Positions 42,309 to 51,790 of a DNA stretch of 64,000 nt are shown in pieces. Positions within the stretch are counted from its first letter, which is position 1. Each line of letters opens with the position of its first letter. The stretch is taken from the NCBI GenBank assembly GCA_025558095.1, contig JAIVFI010000021.1:1-64000 (forward strand), in the 5' to 3' direction. The stretch comes from Hyaloraphidium curvatum. Lineage: Eukaryota > Monoblepharomycota > Hyaloraphidiomycetes > Hyaloraphidiales > Hyaloraphidiaceae. The translations under genes were made by a program, and so were the position numbers. The notes under the pieces are model-generated. The model saw only the letters and a list, made by a program, of their open reading frames with translations, was not told where the DNA came from and made no database searches.

Positions 42309-45012
42309 TCAGTCGTCCTCGGACGAGAACGAGTTGTCCTCGTCGTCGGCGGGTAGGTTCGCGTCGATGTAGTTCTTCGGAAGCTCCCCGTCCCCCGCGT
42401 CGCCCTGCTCGGATCCGCCGTCCTGCTGGCCGCCCTGCTGCGACGACCCGGTGTCCTGCCCGGTTTTCTTGTACCCCGCCTGGAAGACCGCGCCTTCGCC
42501 GGAGCTGTCGTCGTCGATGAAGCTGCTGTCCTCGTCGTCCGCGTCGTTTTCCTCCTTGCCGTTGACGAAGACGTCCGGCTGGCGGACCTTCTGGAAGTTG
42601 GAGAAGCGGTTGAACCGCGGGTCCTTGTCCGCCTGCAACGCGCGAAGGACGGTCAGGCGCGCCGGTCTGCCGTGCGCTGCGGGCACGCGAGCCCACCTGA
42701 GCGCCCGCCAGGATCCGCTCGAGCTGCTGCCCCGACGCCCTGGCGAGGTTCGCCAGCTCGCCGGGCAGGAACTGCAGGGGCATCGAGTCCACCTTCGCCG
42801 CCTTGGCACGACATGGCGGCGGTCAGTCTCTGCCGTACGCCGCCCCACACCGGACGCGCAACCCACCGCCTCGCCCGCGGCCCGCAGGTCCTGCAGCGTG
42901 ATGGGCTTCAGGTCGGGGTGCACCGGCGCGGAAAAGAAGGGGTGCTCGAGGATTTTGAGCGTGTCGGTGACCCAGCCTTTGCGGGGGCGGGGCCCCTGCA
43001 GCGTGGAGGCGCCGAGGCGCCTGCGCGGGTCTGGGGGCGGGCGGTGAGCGGCGGGACGGGGGATGCGCCAAGGAAGCTGCGGACCGGGGTGCATCAGCCT
43101 GGTGATCAGGTCCCGCGCGTTCTGGAGGTCCTTGGGGTACTTGAACTTGGGGCTCGGCGACAGGTTGGTGAGGTCGAGGAACGAGGTGTCCTGCTTCTCT
43201 CTGCGCACGATGGGACGCCGGTCGGCCGGTCAGCACGGTGCGGCTGCGCATCGCCGCCGGATCCCACGAAATGTCTTCCAGCATCCGGTCCCAGTCGACG
43301 AGCCCCTGCAGCGGACGGTGCAATCAGTGCGATCCCGGGAAGGAGCCGAGTTGGGAGCCACCCACGCAGACTTTGTTGCCCTTGATGTGCGGCAAATGGA
43401 GCCCCGCATACTCGCCCACGCGGCATTCCCCCGACTGCCCGCCCGTCACCATCTGGTAAAGGATGACGCCCTGGAGAGGGGGCCGGCAATGAGCCTGGAC
43501 CCGTGCGGGCGGTCGCACCCGGCAACGCACTAGGGCAAAGATGTCCGCGCTCTCGGTCGCGCAGTCCGTCTCCGCCGCCTCCTCGAGCCACTCCTCCTCG
43601 TTGCCGCCCCTGATCGCCGCCCGCTGCGCCAGGTGCAGCCTGTTGAAGACCACCGAGACCTCGGGCGCCCTGACGGCCCCGTCGCCGCTCCCCGTGTAGA
43701 CGCAGAACTTGTTCTTGCCCGTCCCCGCGACGAGGTTCCGGCGGAAGGTGGCGCTGCCAAAGTCCCCGATCCGGGGCATGCCGTCGAACCCGACGAGGAT
43801 GTTGGCGGCCTTGAGGTCCTTGTGGACGATGCCGTTGGTGTGCAGGAAGGCGAGGCCGTAGACGATGCGGGCAAAGGTCTGGCGCGTGTCGTCGAAGGAC
43901 AGGTCCTTGAGGTGTTTGGTGAGGTCGCCGGAAGCGAGGCCGTAGACGGTCTTCTTGACGGTCTTGATCGGGTCTTCGGGGTCGGTTTCCTTCCTGCGTC
44001 GTCCATCCGGCGGGGTGAGGACGGACGGAAGGATCGCCCCGGCGGCGGAACCCACCAGGACCCGTAGGAGCGGACGACGAACGGGCCGCCGTTGATCTTC
44101 AGAAAGAGTTCGTCCTCGTTGTCCCCCGCGAACCGGTTCTCGGAGTTCGGAATGATGTCACCGTCATTGGTTTTCTGGAAGTAGTTGAGCGTCTTGAGGG
44201 CGAAGATTGCGGGCTGGCGGATGGGCGGCCGGTGAGGCGGCCAGAAAGCGGGCGGGGAAAGCAAGCGCGGAGCTCACCTGCCGCGCCTCTACGCTGCCAA
44301 TCAAGCCGACCTTGGACACGCTGCCGTAGTGGCCTTTGCCGAGGGAGCTTTCATCGGCCTGGCACCGCAGCATTAGCAACCCCTGTCGGTGCCGCGCAAC
44401 CCTCCCGCCAGCCCCACTCACGTAGAAATCGGTGATCGGCTTCAGGGCCAGGGGCGTCAACAAACCCTTGGGCAGGTTCCCGCGCGCAATCTCGTTGGCG
44501 GGCAGCACGGGGAAGGAGCCCCCGCCCGAGCGCGGCTTGCTCGTCTGCTGGTCCTGCGGCGCGTCCTGGGGTGCGTCCTCCGGGGGGACTTCCGGGGGCG
44601 GGTTGCGGTTGCGGCCCCTTCCGCCGCGGGATCCGCCGCCGGTCCGCCCGTTGCCATTGCCGCGCGAGCCGGACTTGGCCCCCTCGCCGGTTTGGGTGTC
44701 CGGCTTCGAGCCGCCGCCGGAGCGCCCGCCGCCGGAGCGCCCGCCGCCGGACCGCCCGCCGCCGGACCGCCCGCCGCCCGAGCGCCCGCCGCCGGAAACG
44801 CGCCCCGCGGATCCTTTGCCACCGCTGGTGCCGCCTCCGCCGCTTCTGCCCCCGGCGGTGCCCCCGCGGGTGCTATCCCCATTTCCGTTGCCAGTGCGCC
44901 CGCCGCGCCCGCCGCGCTGCCGCCCCGGCTTCTCCGACGCGACGCCCGGGTGCGCGAGGGCCACGAGGAGGAGCAGCGCTAGCACGGCGACGAGCAGCGT
45001 CGAGGAGCGCAT
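42309..45012 (-). CDS. protein kinase with signal peptide and Gly-Arg-Ser repeats
   Basis: Ten exons (45012-44422, 44358-44278, 44213-44056, 43993-43531, 43470-43366, 43305-43268, 43200-43085, 43030-42867, 42801-42697, 42632-42309) give 714 residues. The N-terminus is a clear signal peptide (STLLVAVLALLLLVALAHPG), then a disordered stretch with GGGRS repeats. The kinase domain follows: Gly loop LGKGHYGSVSKV, Lys in FALKTLNYF, catalytic loop IVHKDLKAANILVGFDGMPR (HKD instead of HRD), GDFGSA, the APE-like VRAPEVS, ADIFALGVILYQMVTG and the final DPRRRLG with HPFFSAP. An acidic tail (DADDEDSSFIDDDSSGE) ends the protein. All catalytic residues appear present, so an active Ser/Thr kinase in the secretory pathway or outside the cell is predicted. 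The exon 6/7 border has an alternative. Confidence 0.82.
44711..44800 (-). repeat. 15-bp coding tandem repeat (six units) in kinase gene
   Basis: Six imperfect units of CCGCCGCCGGAGCGC (plus-strand reading) encode the GGGRS pentapeptide on the minus strand. Units differ by single bases. Length polymorphism between strains is likely. Confidence 0.95.
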
Positions 45013-45488
45013 TGCGGATGTCGAGTGGGAGCGGAAAAGGGTTGGTTGTCGGGGAGGAAAGGTGGGTCCACTGACGCAATGCCAGTGCGGCCGCCCAGGA
45101 ACAGCCCCCATCGGACATTCAGTAAACCACCAGGATCTTCGAAATCGATTACTGATTCGTGCTCGCCATCGTTATTCGCGAATGGTCCGACGAGATTTTG
45201 GTCTGGTTCGGGACTGATCGCCGAGCTTGTCTGACTCGTCTCTGCTTGTGCAAGGAAGTCCAGGGAGAGCAAATGGGTGGCTCCGCAAGCTGAGCACGCT
45301 GTGAGCTCAATCTCACATTCCAGAAGAAGACCACTCGCGCACGATACCCGCGGCCTCGTCTAGATCATTGCAGGGCCCCGCACCGAGTATCACTGCCTGG
45401 GCCAAGTGAGGTGGTCGAACGCCGGCAGCAAGATGTCCCGCCGCGCCCGCAAACGGCTCGAAACCATCGACTGCTGGGGCGACCCGGA
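45013..45488. other. intergenic, kinase promoter region
   Basis: 476 bp between the kinase start codon and repeat copy 2, less GC-rich than coding sequence around 45120-45320. No motif assigned. Confidence 0.45.
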
Positions 45489-45719
45489 CACCGTCTCCCC
45501 GCAACCGAAATGACCCGATCGCGCGCCCGGCCCGCTTCCTCGCACACATGATTGCCGTCCACCGCCGCGGGCGGCATTTTTCCGCCCGGGTCCGCTGCTC
45601 CGCCGGCCTCTGGCGCCACGCTGGGCTCTCTCTCCCCTCGCTCTGACTCATGCAAACACAGAACATCTGATTTCTCCCACTTCAACATTCGCCGTCGGCA
45701 CGCTACACGATTGGAATCG
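45489..45719 (+). repeat. 231-bp direct repeat, copy 2 (5' side of kinase gene)
   Basis: Same orientation and 97% identical to 42052-42282. It lies 476 bp upstream of the kinase ATG and about 140 bp from the RING relic, at the edge of the duplicated F-box/RING block. Confidence 0.95.
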
Positions 45720-45857
45720 AGGACACGTACCCAAGTGGTTCTGTATGACAGGGCCAAAGCGTCGCCTTGGAAGGAACCGTCATCGCCATCCGATCTGATG
45801 ACACGTCCCACCAGTATAGGGCGACGGGAGCGGGACGGGAGAGAGCAGTGCAGGTGC

Positions 45858-45929
45858 GGGCCGAAGATCGTGTGCCCGCTGTGCAGGTACGAGATCGGGG
45901 TCGGGTTTGACGTCGGTGCGAACGTGTAG
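45858..45929 (+). pseudogene. relic: last 23 codons of a RING-TM gene
   Basis: The frame encodes IVCPLCRYEIGVGFDVGANV then a stop, matching the end of RING-TM 1 (VVCPICRYKIGIGFDVEVAV), with close nucleotide similarity. The rest of the RING, the membrane helix and the middle domain are absent upstream. It converges on the F-box gene at 45975 with 45 bp between stops, mirroring the arrangement at 33.95-34.02 kb. Confidence 0.85.
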
Positions 45930-45974
45930 GAGGGCGGGCTTTGGTTCCGAAAACGAGGGAGCCGGGCACAGCCC

Positions 45975-47801
45975 CTACAAGAGGTAGCCGGCCGGTCCGC
46001 CCATCACGGCCGCGAAAGACCTGCCCCTGCGGTCCCACACCAACTTCCATTCCTCCACCACGCCGTCGTCGGCCCTCGGGTCCGGCAGCATCTCCTCCTC
46101 CAGGACGAGCTCGAACGCCGGGTCGCACCCCGCGTCCTTCATCATCTTTGCCAGCCGCTCCGTGAACCAGAACCTGCTGTTGCGCCTGCGCTCCGAGGTG
46201 ATTTCGATCTCGAGGCCCTCGAGCTTGGGCGGCAGCCGCCCGCAGACGAGGTCGGCGACGCCTTGGAGGGACAGCGTCTCGCCCGTGTCGTCCGCGTCCA
46301 TGTCCAGGAGCACCAGCCTCCTGATCCACGCCGCGGAGGCGAGCTTGTGCCGGAGCCTGCCGAAAAACAGCAACGTCGGGGCGACGATCTCGGGCGGCCG
46401 AGCGGGGGAGCGCAGCAGGGCGGCGCAGTCCTGCTCAGTGAAGAGGGTGACGGATGCGAGCAGCGAGGCGGCACGCGGGAAGCGGGACGTGTCGGGCAGG
46501 CCGTGGTCGTTGGTGAGGAACCATTTCTTGAGGCTGGGGGCGCGCGATTCAATGAGCGGGAGGAAGGGCTCCGCGAGGCGGCCTTCCACGGTCTGGAGGT
46601 AGAGTTTCTCCAGGTCCCAGAACGCGAGGTTCATGCCCATCGCGCCGCACAGGCGCACAGTCTCGTCGTGGTCCATCGGCTTGATCGAAAGCTCGCGGAG
46701 CTTCTGGGCCGCGCTGGGATAGAGGGCAAAGTCCACCATCGCACCATCGTAGGTCCACGACTCCAGCTCGCCGGTTTCCGCGTGGCGCTCCAAAGCAGCA
46801 AGGATCTCGGCATAGGGAGCGCATGCAAAGGGGCTGGCTGCGAAGCAGAAGGTCTTGAGGCGGCCCGGGATGCTGGAGCAGCCGAACTCTGGCTGATGCT
46901 CGGCACCGATTCCGGTCTCTTGGACCCACACCAGCGGAGACATGCTGCCCTCATGTATGTCCAGATCCAGGTCCTCCAGGTTGACGAGCTTCTCTAGAAC
47001 GTCGCGCACGAGAAAGGCCCAGGCCGCGCTGTCGTCTGCAAGTTCTTCGCCTGCGAGCCCGGCCTGCAGCAGATTGGGAACGGTCACCGAAGCCTTCTTG
47101 ACGAACGCGTGCTCCCTCCGGTGCCCGGCCATGTAGCGAGACCAGACTTCCAGTCCACGGCCGCCGCCTGCCGTGGCGTCGATCGCGATCTGGCGGTGCA
47201 GCACGGGCAGCCCAAGCTCGCCGCTCGCGCGGGAGGTTCGCATCAGCCGGGCCAGGGTGGCGTCGGCGCCGGAAGCCTTGAGCGCCTCCATGATGGGCAG
47301 CAGCAGCTCGTTCGGCACCGCTGCAGGCCTGCTCGGGTCGTGGAAGAGGGCGTTGTCGATCAGAGCACTCGCGATGTTGAAGCAGGGGCTTCCTTGCCCG
47401 CCGCAGGTCGGGAACTGGTGGTCGTGCACCTCGAAAAGGTACTGATCCAGGCCCGGTTCACGAGCGCGACGAATGAACTTGGCGGTCGGCCGCTCTTGAG
47501 GCATGACTCCAGGCAGCGCCTTGCCGCAGCCCACGCACTTCCGGAACCGCGCTGGGAGCTGCGGCCACATGTGGACTCGGAAATGCTGGTTGACCGCCCT
47601 GAAAATGATGTCGCGGTTCCGCAGTCCATGCACTGGGTCGAAGGGGTCGAGCTGCAGCGGGTCGAACATCTCGTGCGGCCCGCCTTGGACCGCCACGTGT
47701 CCCGTTTGGTCGTGCACGTAGACCGTGTAGGCGAAGGGCCGCAGCCCGCCATCGCCCGCCGGGCCGGACTGCCCCTTGCCGCCTTTCTTCTTGCGAGGCA
47801 T
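45975..47801 (-). CDS. F-box protein with Cys-rich N-terminal region
   Basis: Intronless, 608 residues from ATG 47801. The basic start (MPRKKKGGKG) is followed by a domain with YTVYVHDQTGHVAVQGGPHE and two Cys clusters, FRKCVGCGKALP and FPTCGGQGSPCF, which could bind zinc. The F-box (about residues 165-210) reads VPNELLLPIMEALKASGADA then LARLMRTSRASGELGLPVLH. Downstream are weak leucine-rich repeats: LEKLVNLEDLDLDI, GRLKTFCFAASP, WTYDGAMVDFALYPSAAQKL, LPPKLEGLEIEIT. It ends WDRRGRSFAAVMGGPAGYLL. Predicted SCF substrate adaptor. A pseudogene copy lies at 32396-33953 in opposite orientation. This copy is the intact one. Confidence 0.8.
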   Translation of the reverse strand: MPRKKKGGKGQSGPAGDGGLRPFAYTVYVHDQTGHVAVQGGPHEMFDPLQLDPFDPVHGLRNRDIIFRAVNQHFRVHMWPQLPARFRKCVGCGKALPGVMPQERPTAKFIRRAREPGLDQYLFEVHDHQFPTCGGQGSPCFNIASALIDNALFHDPSRPAAVPNELLLPIMEALKASGADATLARLMRTSRASGELGLPVLHRQIAIDATAGGGRGLEVWSRYMAGHRREHAFVKKASVTVPNLLQAGLAGEELADDSAAWAFLVRDVLEKLVNLEDLDLDIHEGSMSPLVWVQETGIGAEHQPEFGCSSIPGRLKTFCFAASPFACAPYAEILAALERHAETGELESWTYDGAMVDFALYPSAAQKLRELSIKPMDHDETVRLCGAMGMNLAFWDLEKLYLQTVEGRLAEPFLPLIESRAPSLKKWFLTNDHGLPDTSRFPRAASLLASVTLFTEQDCAALLRSPARPPEIVAPTLLFFGRLRHKLASAAWIRRLVLLDMDADDTGETLSLQGVADLVCGRLPPKLEGLEIEITSERRRNSRFWFTERLAKMMKDAGCDPAFELVLEEEMLPDPRADDGVVEEWKLVWDRRGRSFAAVMGGPAGYLL

Positions 47802-48053
47802 CGGCGGGCGGCGCTCGGGACTGCGGAGTGTGTCGCCGGGGGTCCGAGTTGTCGTCGGAGGCGACGCGGCGGCTGGAGCGCCTGACTTTGGGACGTCCAG
47901 TCAACCCCATCGTTCATTTGGCCAAAAGAGGCATTGGAAACTCAAAAGCGTCGGAGCTACTTCTTTGAAGCTCGGATGGCGACGATTCCGGGCAGCGGAA
48001 AGGTCTCGCTTTTCTCGGAGCCCTCTACACGCCTCCGGGAAGGTTGCTCCAAC

Positions 48054-48099
48054 CCTCCTCCTCCTCCTCCTCCTCCTCCATCACCCCCCCCCCCCCCCC
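48054..48099 (+). repeat. CTC triplet microsatellite followed by a 16-base C run
   Basis: A run of CTC triplets (about 48054-48079) is followed, after CATCA, by sixteen consecutive C at 48084-48099. It lies in the 3' part of an F-box/LRR relic and is a likely slippage hotspot and sequencing-error site. Confidence 0.95.
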
Positions 48100-48333
48100 T
48101 CCTCGTCCTCCGACGATCCCCACTCCACGTACGGTATCGAAAGCTGCTGCAGCTTCGGGCACGAAATCTCGAGCTCGTCAAGGACGGAGGTCGGCGGCAT
48201 GCACAGCCCCAAGTCATCCGCAGGCGATCTGCAGCTTCTCCATTGAGCCCGGGAGCCTCGCATCCGCGGGGGCAAGGAACGCCCTGTCCTCCAAGGACCG
48301 CAGGCACAGCGTCTTCAGGCGCCCGAACGAACC
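48100..48333 (-). pseudogene. relic of an F-box/LRR-type gene, two frames
   Basis: On the minus strand, 48333-48214 encodes GSFGRLKTLCLRSLEDRAFL then LPGSMEKLQIACG and a stop. In a shifted frame, about 48238-48110 encodes PTSVLDELEISCPKLQQLSI then PYVEWGSSEDEE. Both are leucine-rich-repeat-like strings of the kind that follow F-boxes, and together they suggest one frameshifted gene fragment running into the GGA/poly-G microsatellite. No F-box or start is recognisable upstream. Confidence 0.5.
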
Positions 48334-49304
48334 GAAATGCGGATCCTTTGGCGCCTTGCTACCCTGCGGCCCGACAGTTGCGGCGGAGACGCTCGGTCTC
48401 TCGATCCCGGAATTTGAGCGAAGTCGTGGAACCGCCCGGCCGGCGTGAAGCAGCCCGGCCCGTTTGCCACAGTGGAGCACATGACACCGGTCCGCAGCGG
48501 TGCGCCGGGCAAAAGCTCGTGCCCTCAAGGTCCAAGCCTCGTCGCCGGCAAGCCGCGAGCAAAATGCAAGTGTGTAATTAATGCCCGCGGTCGAAAATGC
48601 AAGCGTCCGCCATCCTCAGTGGCATCATTCCGGGCGGCTTCGGTCGACCCTGGAAACGCCTCAGGGTTGGCATGAAGTGGCGTCGGCCGGGACGCGCCGG
48701 GCCCGCAGGCCCCGCGTGTGGGGCGCCAAGTCCGCGGCCGCCCAATCCGATCCGTTCCGGTGCCGACCCGGGGCCACGGGCCGCGGTTTGGTGCGGTGCG
48801 GACCATGCGGTCGGTTGTGGCGCAGCGGTCCCGATGCCGCCGTGCCGACGGACCGAACCGCCGCTCGGCCCCGCCACAACGCCGCCGGCCGATCCTGAAT
48901 CAAGCTGGCAGGCGGGATGCCGCAGGCTGCTATGGAGCAGTGCCGGCACTGCAGAGGACGCAGAGGAAGGTTCGAATCGAAGGATGCTGTGCGCCAAAGA
49001 TCCCCCCGACTCCCTAAAGGGATTGCCAATTGGGCTGGTGGCTGGGAATCAGCGCGCGCAAATCGGCTGCGGAGCCGCTGGCCGACACAGGGACCCCGAG
49101 GCGGGAGGCACCGGCGGACCCCTGGGGCGCCCGCACAATCGCCGGCGGCGTCGCGGGCAGCACCGAAGCAGTGGCCGGCCGCACCGCCCGTTGGGGGGCC
49201 GGTGCTGTGCCCGGTTCTCCCGCTCGGCGTCCCGGGCTGACTCCGGGTGCTGGCGGCGGCAGATCCCCTGCCTCAAGACTCGCCCGTCGCCGGGGGCAAC
49301 CGCA
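48334..49304. other. intergenic, no gene recognised
   Basis: About 1 kb upstream of the first bZIP gene. Long GC-driven frames on both strands lack ATG starts or motifs. It contains the bZIP promoter by position. Confidence 0.45.
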
Positions 49305-50213
49305 ATGGACACCGTGTATTACATCCTGCCGAGCGGGTCGCCGCGGGGCGGCGCCGGGCCGCTGTTTGCCTCGGCGCCGGGGGCGCCGCAGCCGCTCCCG
49401 TGCTTCGCGCCGCCGGGCCGCACCGCATCGCAGCCGTTCGGCCTCGCCAACCCGACGTACGCGCGCCATGCGCCGCCGCAGATGGCGCCGGCGGCCGCGC
49501 AGGCGCCGCTCGTGTTCCTCGACTCGCTGCCGATGGCGACGCCGCAGCCGGCGCCCGGCGACCTGCTCATCTACACACCGCTGCCCGCCGGCGCGCAGCC
49601 GCCGCTCGATGCCGACCCGCTGCTCGGCCTGGGCCTGTTCGACTCGCCGCAGCTGCCGTCGCTCGACTACGGCGGCCTGCCCGACGCCCGCTCGCTGCTG
49701 GGCCTCGACCACCTGCAGTCGCCGCTGCAGTCGCCGTCGACGCCCCAGCTGGGCATGATGCCGCTTCTCGACCGCCCTGCCACCGCCCCCGCGTCGCCCA
49801 ACCGGACCCGCAGCGGCCGCAGGAAGGCCAGCACCTCGTCCTCCTCGACCTCGCCGGCGCTCGCCCCGGGCACGCTCCCGGGCCCCGTCGCCCCCATGCC
49901 CAGGCGGCACAGGGGCGCCACCAAGCAGCCCGACGACATCCCGCCGCACCTGCTCGTCACCGCCGCCCGGACGCTGTTCTCCAAGGACCCGCTGCTGCTC
50001 ACGGGCGACGAGCTGGCCGCGTGCGCATCGTGGGTGCTCCAGCGGCGGGCGCAGAACACCGAGTACGCGAGGCGGCACCGCGGCAAGGCCAAGAGGAAGC
50101 AGGAGGAGCTGGAGGCGCGGGCGCAGGCGCTGGAGGAGGAGAACCGCAGGCTGAAGGCGAGGCTTGGGAGGAACAGGAGGCGGTGGAAGGAGGACGGCTA
50201 CGCGACCGACTGA
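49305..50213 (+). CDS. bZIP transcription factor (paralogue 1)
   Basis: Intronless, 302 residues from ATG 49305. The first two thirds are Pro/Leu/Ser-rich and look like an activation region (LLGLGLFDSPQLPSLDYGGL). Then comes DDIPPHLLVTAARTLFSKDP and LLLTGDELAACASWVLQRRA, a predicted helical segment shared with the paralogue. The basic region is QNTEYARRHRGKAKRKQEEL, followed by a heptad zipper LEARAQALEEENRRLKARLG. The C-terminus ends WKEDGYATD. The N..YARR..R spacing fits the bZIP DNA-contact motif with Tyr in place of the more usual Ala. Nuclear DNA-binding dimer expected; target unknown. Frames upstream of the ATG are not supported. Confidence 0.85.
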   Translation: MDTVYYILPSGSPRGGAGPLFASAPGAPQPLPCFAPPGRTASQPFGLANPTYARHAPPQMAPAAAQAPLVFLDSLPMATPQPAPGDLLIYTPLPAGAQPPLDADPLLGLGLFDSPQLPSLDYGGLPDARSLLGLDHLQSPLQSPSTPQLGMMPLLDRPATAPASPNRTRSGRRKASTSSSSTSPALAPGTLPGPVAPMPRRHRGATKQPDDIPPHLLVTAARTLFSKDPLLLTGDELAACASWVLQRRAQNTEYARRHRGKAKRKQEELEARAQALEEENRRLKARLGRNRRRWKEDGYATD

Positions 50214-50540
50214 CGACTTCGGGACCCGACAACTGCTCTGTTCCACAACTGCTTCGTCACTGGCCGCTGGCAAATCAAGGTTGCTTCCCTGGGGGAAAGT
50301 CGGGTTGTAGAATGTTGATGCGGACGCCGGTGCGCCCCGGAGGCGCTTCCGATGGTTCGCAGATTGTACAATGCGTTCCGCTGAACAATGGTCATTGAGG
50401 AAGATTGAGGTTCGGCGTTCTTTCTTGATGTTCGAGCTGGCAGCCCTCTGCTCCCGCCGTCCCTTTCTGCCGCCTGCGGTTCCCCCTTTTCCCGCCTCCT
50501 CCCCACTCCTGACGCGTATCCCGCCTTTGCGACGTACAAA
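50214..50540. other. intergenic, nothing recognised
   Basis: 327 bp between the bZIP stop and the ankyrin start, same strand. It is less GC-rich than flanking coding DNA; no specific site assigned. Confidence 0.4.
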
Positions 50541-51668
50541 ATGAGCGTTGCGCGACCGCCGACGGGCGGCGACGGCGTGTACACGCCTGCGGTCGTCGCG
50601 CGCATCCTCGCGCAGCTCGGCCCGCCCGCGGAGCACCTCTTCCTGCGCGCGTGCGCCGACGGCGACGCCGGCGAGGTCGACCGGCTGCTGCGCGCGACGA
50701 GCGTGTCGGTCGACTGCGGCGAGGACGGCGAGACGGGGCTGGTGCTGGCGGCCCGCGGCGGGCACGCGGGGGCGGTGCGGCGGCTGCTGCTGACAAAGGG
50801 GAAGAAGGGCATCGCAGTCAACGTGGCCTACAACGGCTGGACGCCGCTGCTGCTGGCCGCTCACGGGGGGCACGCGGGCGTGGTCGCCGCACTCGCTGCC
50901 GACCCGCGCTGCGACCTCGCGGCCCGCACGCCGGCCGGGGAGACCGTTTTGCACGTGGCCGCGAGGCGCAGTGCCTCCGTTCTCGAGGCCCTCCTTGCTG
51001 CGGGCTCACGGACGGGACCGGACGGTGTGGAGATCGACGCCGAGTCCCGTACCGGCTGGACTCCCCTCCTCCTCGCCTGCGTGCACCAGCGCGCCGCCGT
51101 GCCCTTGTTGCTCCGGCTGGGCGCCGATCCCACGCGCCGGACTCCCATGGGCAACACCTGCCTGCACCTCCTCGCCTCGCACGACCGCCAGGGCGACTAC
51201 CTGCGCCTGGCCTGCTCCTCCTCGGCCCCCGCCCTCCTCGAATCCACGATGACGGGCGGCTGGACCCCCTTCCACGTCGCCTGCGCGCGGGACAACCCCG
51301 CCGGCGCCGCGGCGCTGCTGGACGCCGGCGCGGACCCGGCGGCTGCGACGGGGGCGGGCAACACGGGGTACGCGCTGGCGGCGCAGGCGGGGAACAGGGA
51401 GCTGGTGCGGATGCTGCAGGCGAGGGGGGCGGCGGTGGTGCCGGGGAGGGACTCGGGGACCGCGGAGGTCGGGGAGGGGAAGAAGGGCGGGCGTGCGGAC
51501 AGGGAAGGTGGACGCGCGGGACGGGTGCCCGCGGACGGGTTCGGGACGCCGGCGCCAAAGAGGGCGAGGGAGGACGAGGTGGGAAGCTGGACGCCGGACG
51601 AGGGACCGACGCCGAAGCGGTCGCGGGGGCCGGGCGGAGCATGGTCTCCGGATTCGCCGGGGCATTGA
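50541..51668 (+). CDS. ankyrin-repeat protein
   Basis: Intronless, 375 residues from ATG 50541. About seven ankyrin repeats cover residues 25-300: FLRACADGDAGEVDRLLRAT, GLVLAARGGHAGAVRRLLL, GWTPLLLAAHGGHAGVVAAL, GETVLHVAARRSASVLEALL, GWTPLLLACVHQRAAVPLLL, a degenerate unit with GNTCLHLLASHDRQGDYLRL, GWTPFHVACARDNPAGAAAL and GYALAAQAGNRELVRMLQAR. The last ~70 residues are basic and disordered, with PAPKRAREDE and TPKRSRGPGG, plausible nuclear signals. Protein-interaction scaffold; partner unknown. Confidence 0.9.
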   Translation: MSVARPPTGGDGVYTPAVVARILAQLGPPAEHLFLRACADGDAGEVDRLLRATSVSVDCGEDGETGLVLAARGGHAGAVRRLLLTKGKKGIAVNVAYNGWTPLLLAAHGGHAGVVAALAADPRCDLAARTPAGETVLHVAARRSASVLEALLAAGSRTGPDGVEIDAESRTGWTPLLLACVHQRAAVPLLLRLGADPTRRTPMGNTCLHLLASHDRQGDYLRLACSSSAPALLESTMTGGWTPFHVACARDNPAGAAALLDAGADPAAATGAGNTGYALAAQAGNRELVRMLQARGAAVVPGRDSGTAEVGEGKKGGRADREGGRAGRVPADGFGTPAPKRAREDEVGSWTPDEGPTPKRSRGPGGAWSPDSPGH

Positions 51669-51790
51669 CATTGACGGTGCATCTGCAACACTTCCAATAC
51701 CACGCGGCACTCTCCGATCAGAAAAGAGTGGCTGCCGTGCAGGTCATCGCAACCTTTTGAACGCTCCTTGGCTCATCATGCTTCGATCGC

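Noticed and set aside
44711-44800. Regular short repeats suggestive of a CRISPR array
   Set aside because: Units are 15 bp, contiguous without spacers, and in frame with the GGGRS peptide of the kinase.
42052-45719. The kinase plus flanking repeats as a transposon
   Set aside because: Repeats are direct, lack terminal inverted repeats or target-site duplication that I can see, and no transposase or integrase is encoded.
49014-50954. 646-codon minus-strand frame opposite the first bZIP gene
   Set aside because: Arg-rich antisense shadow; the plus strand carries a clear bZIP.
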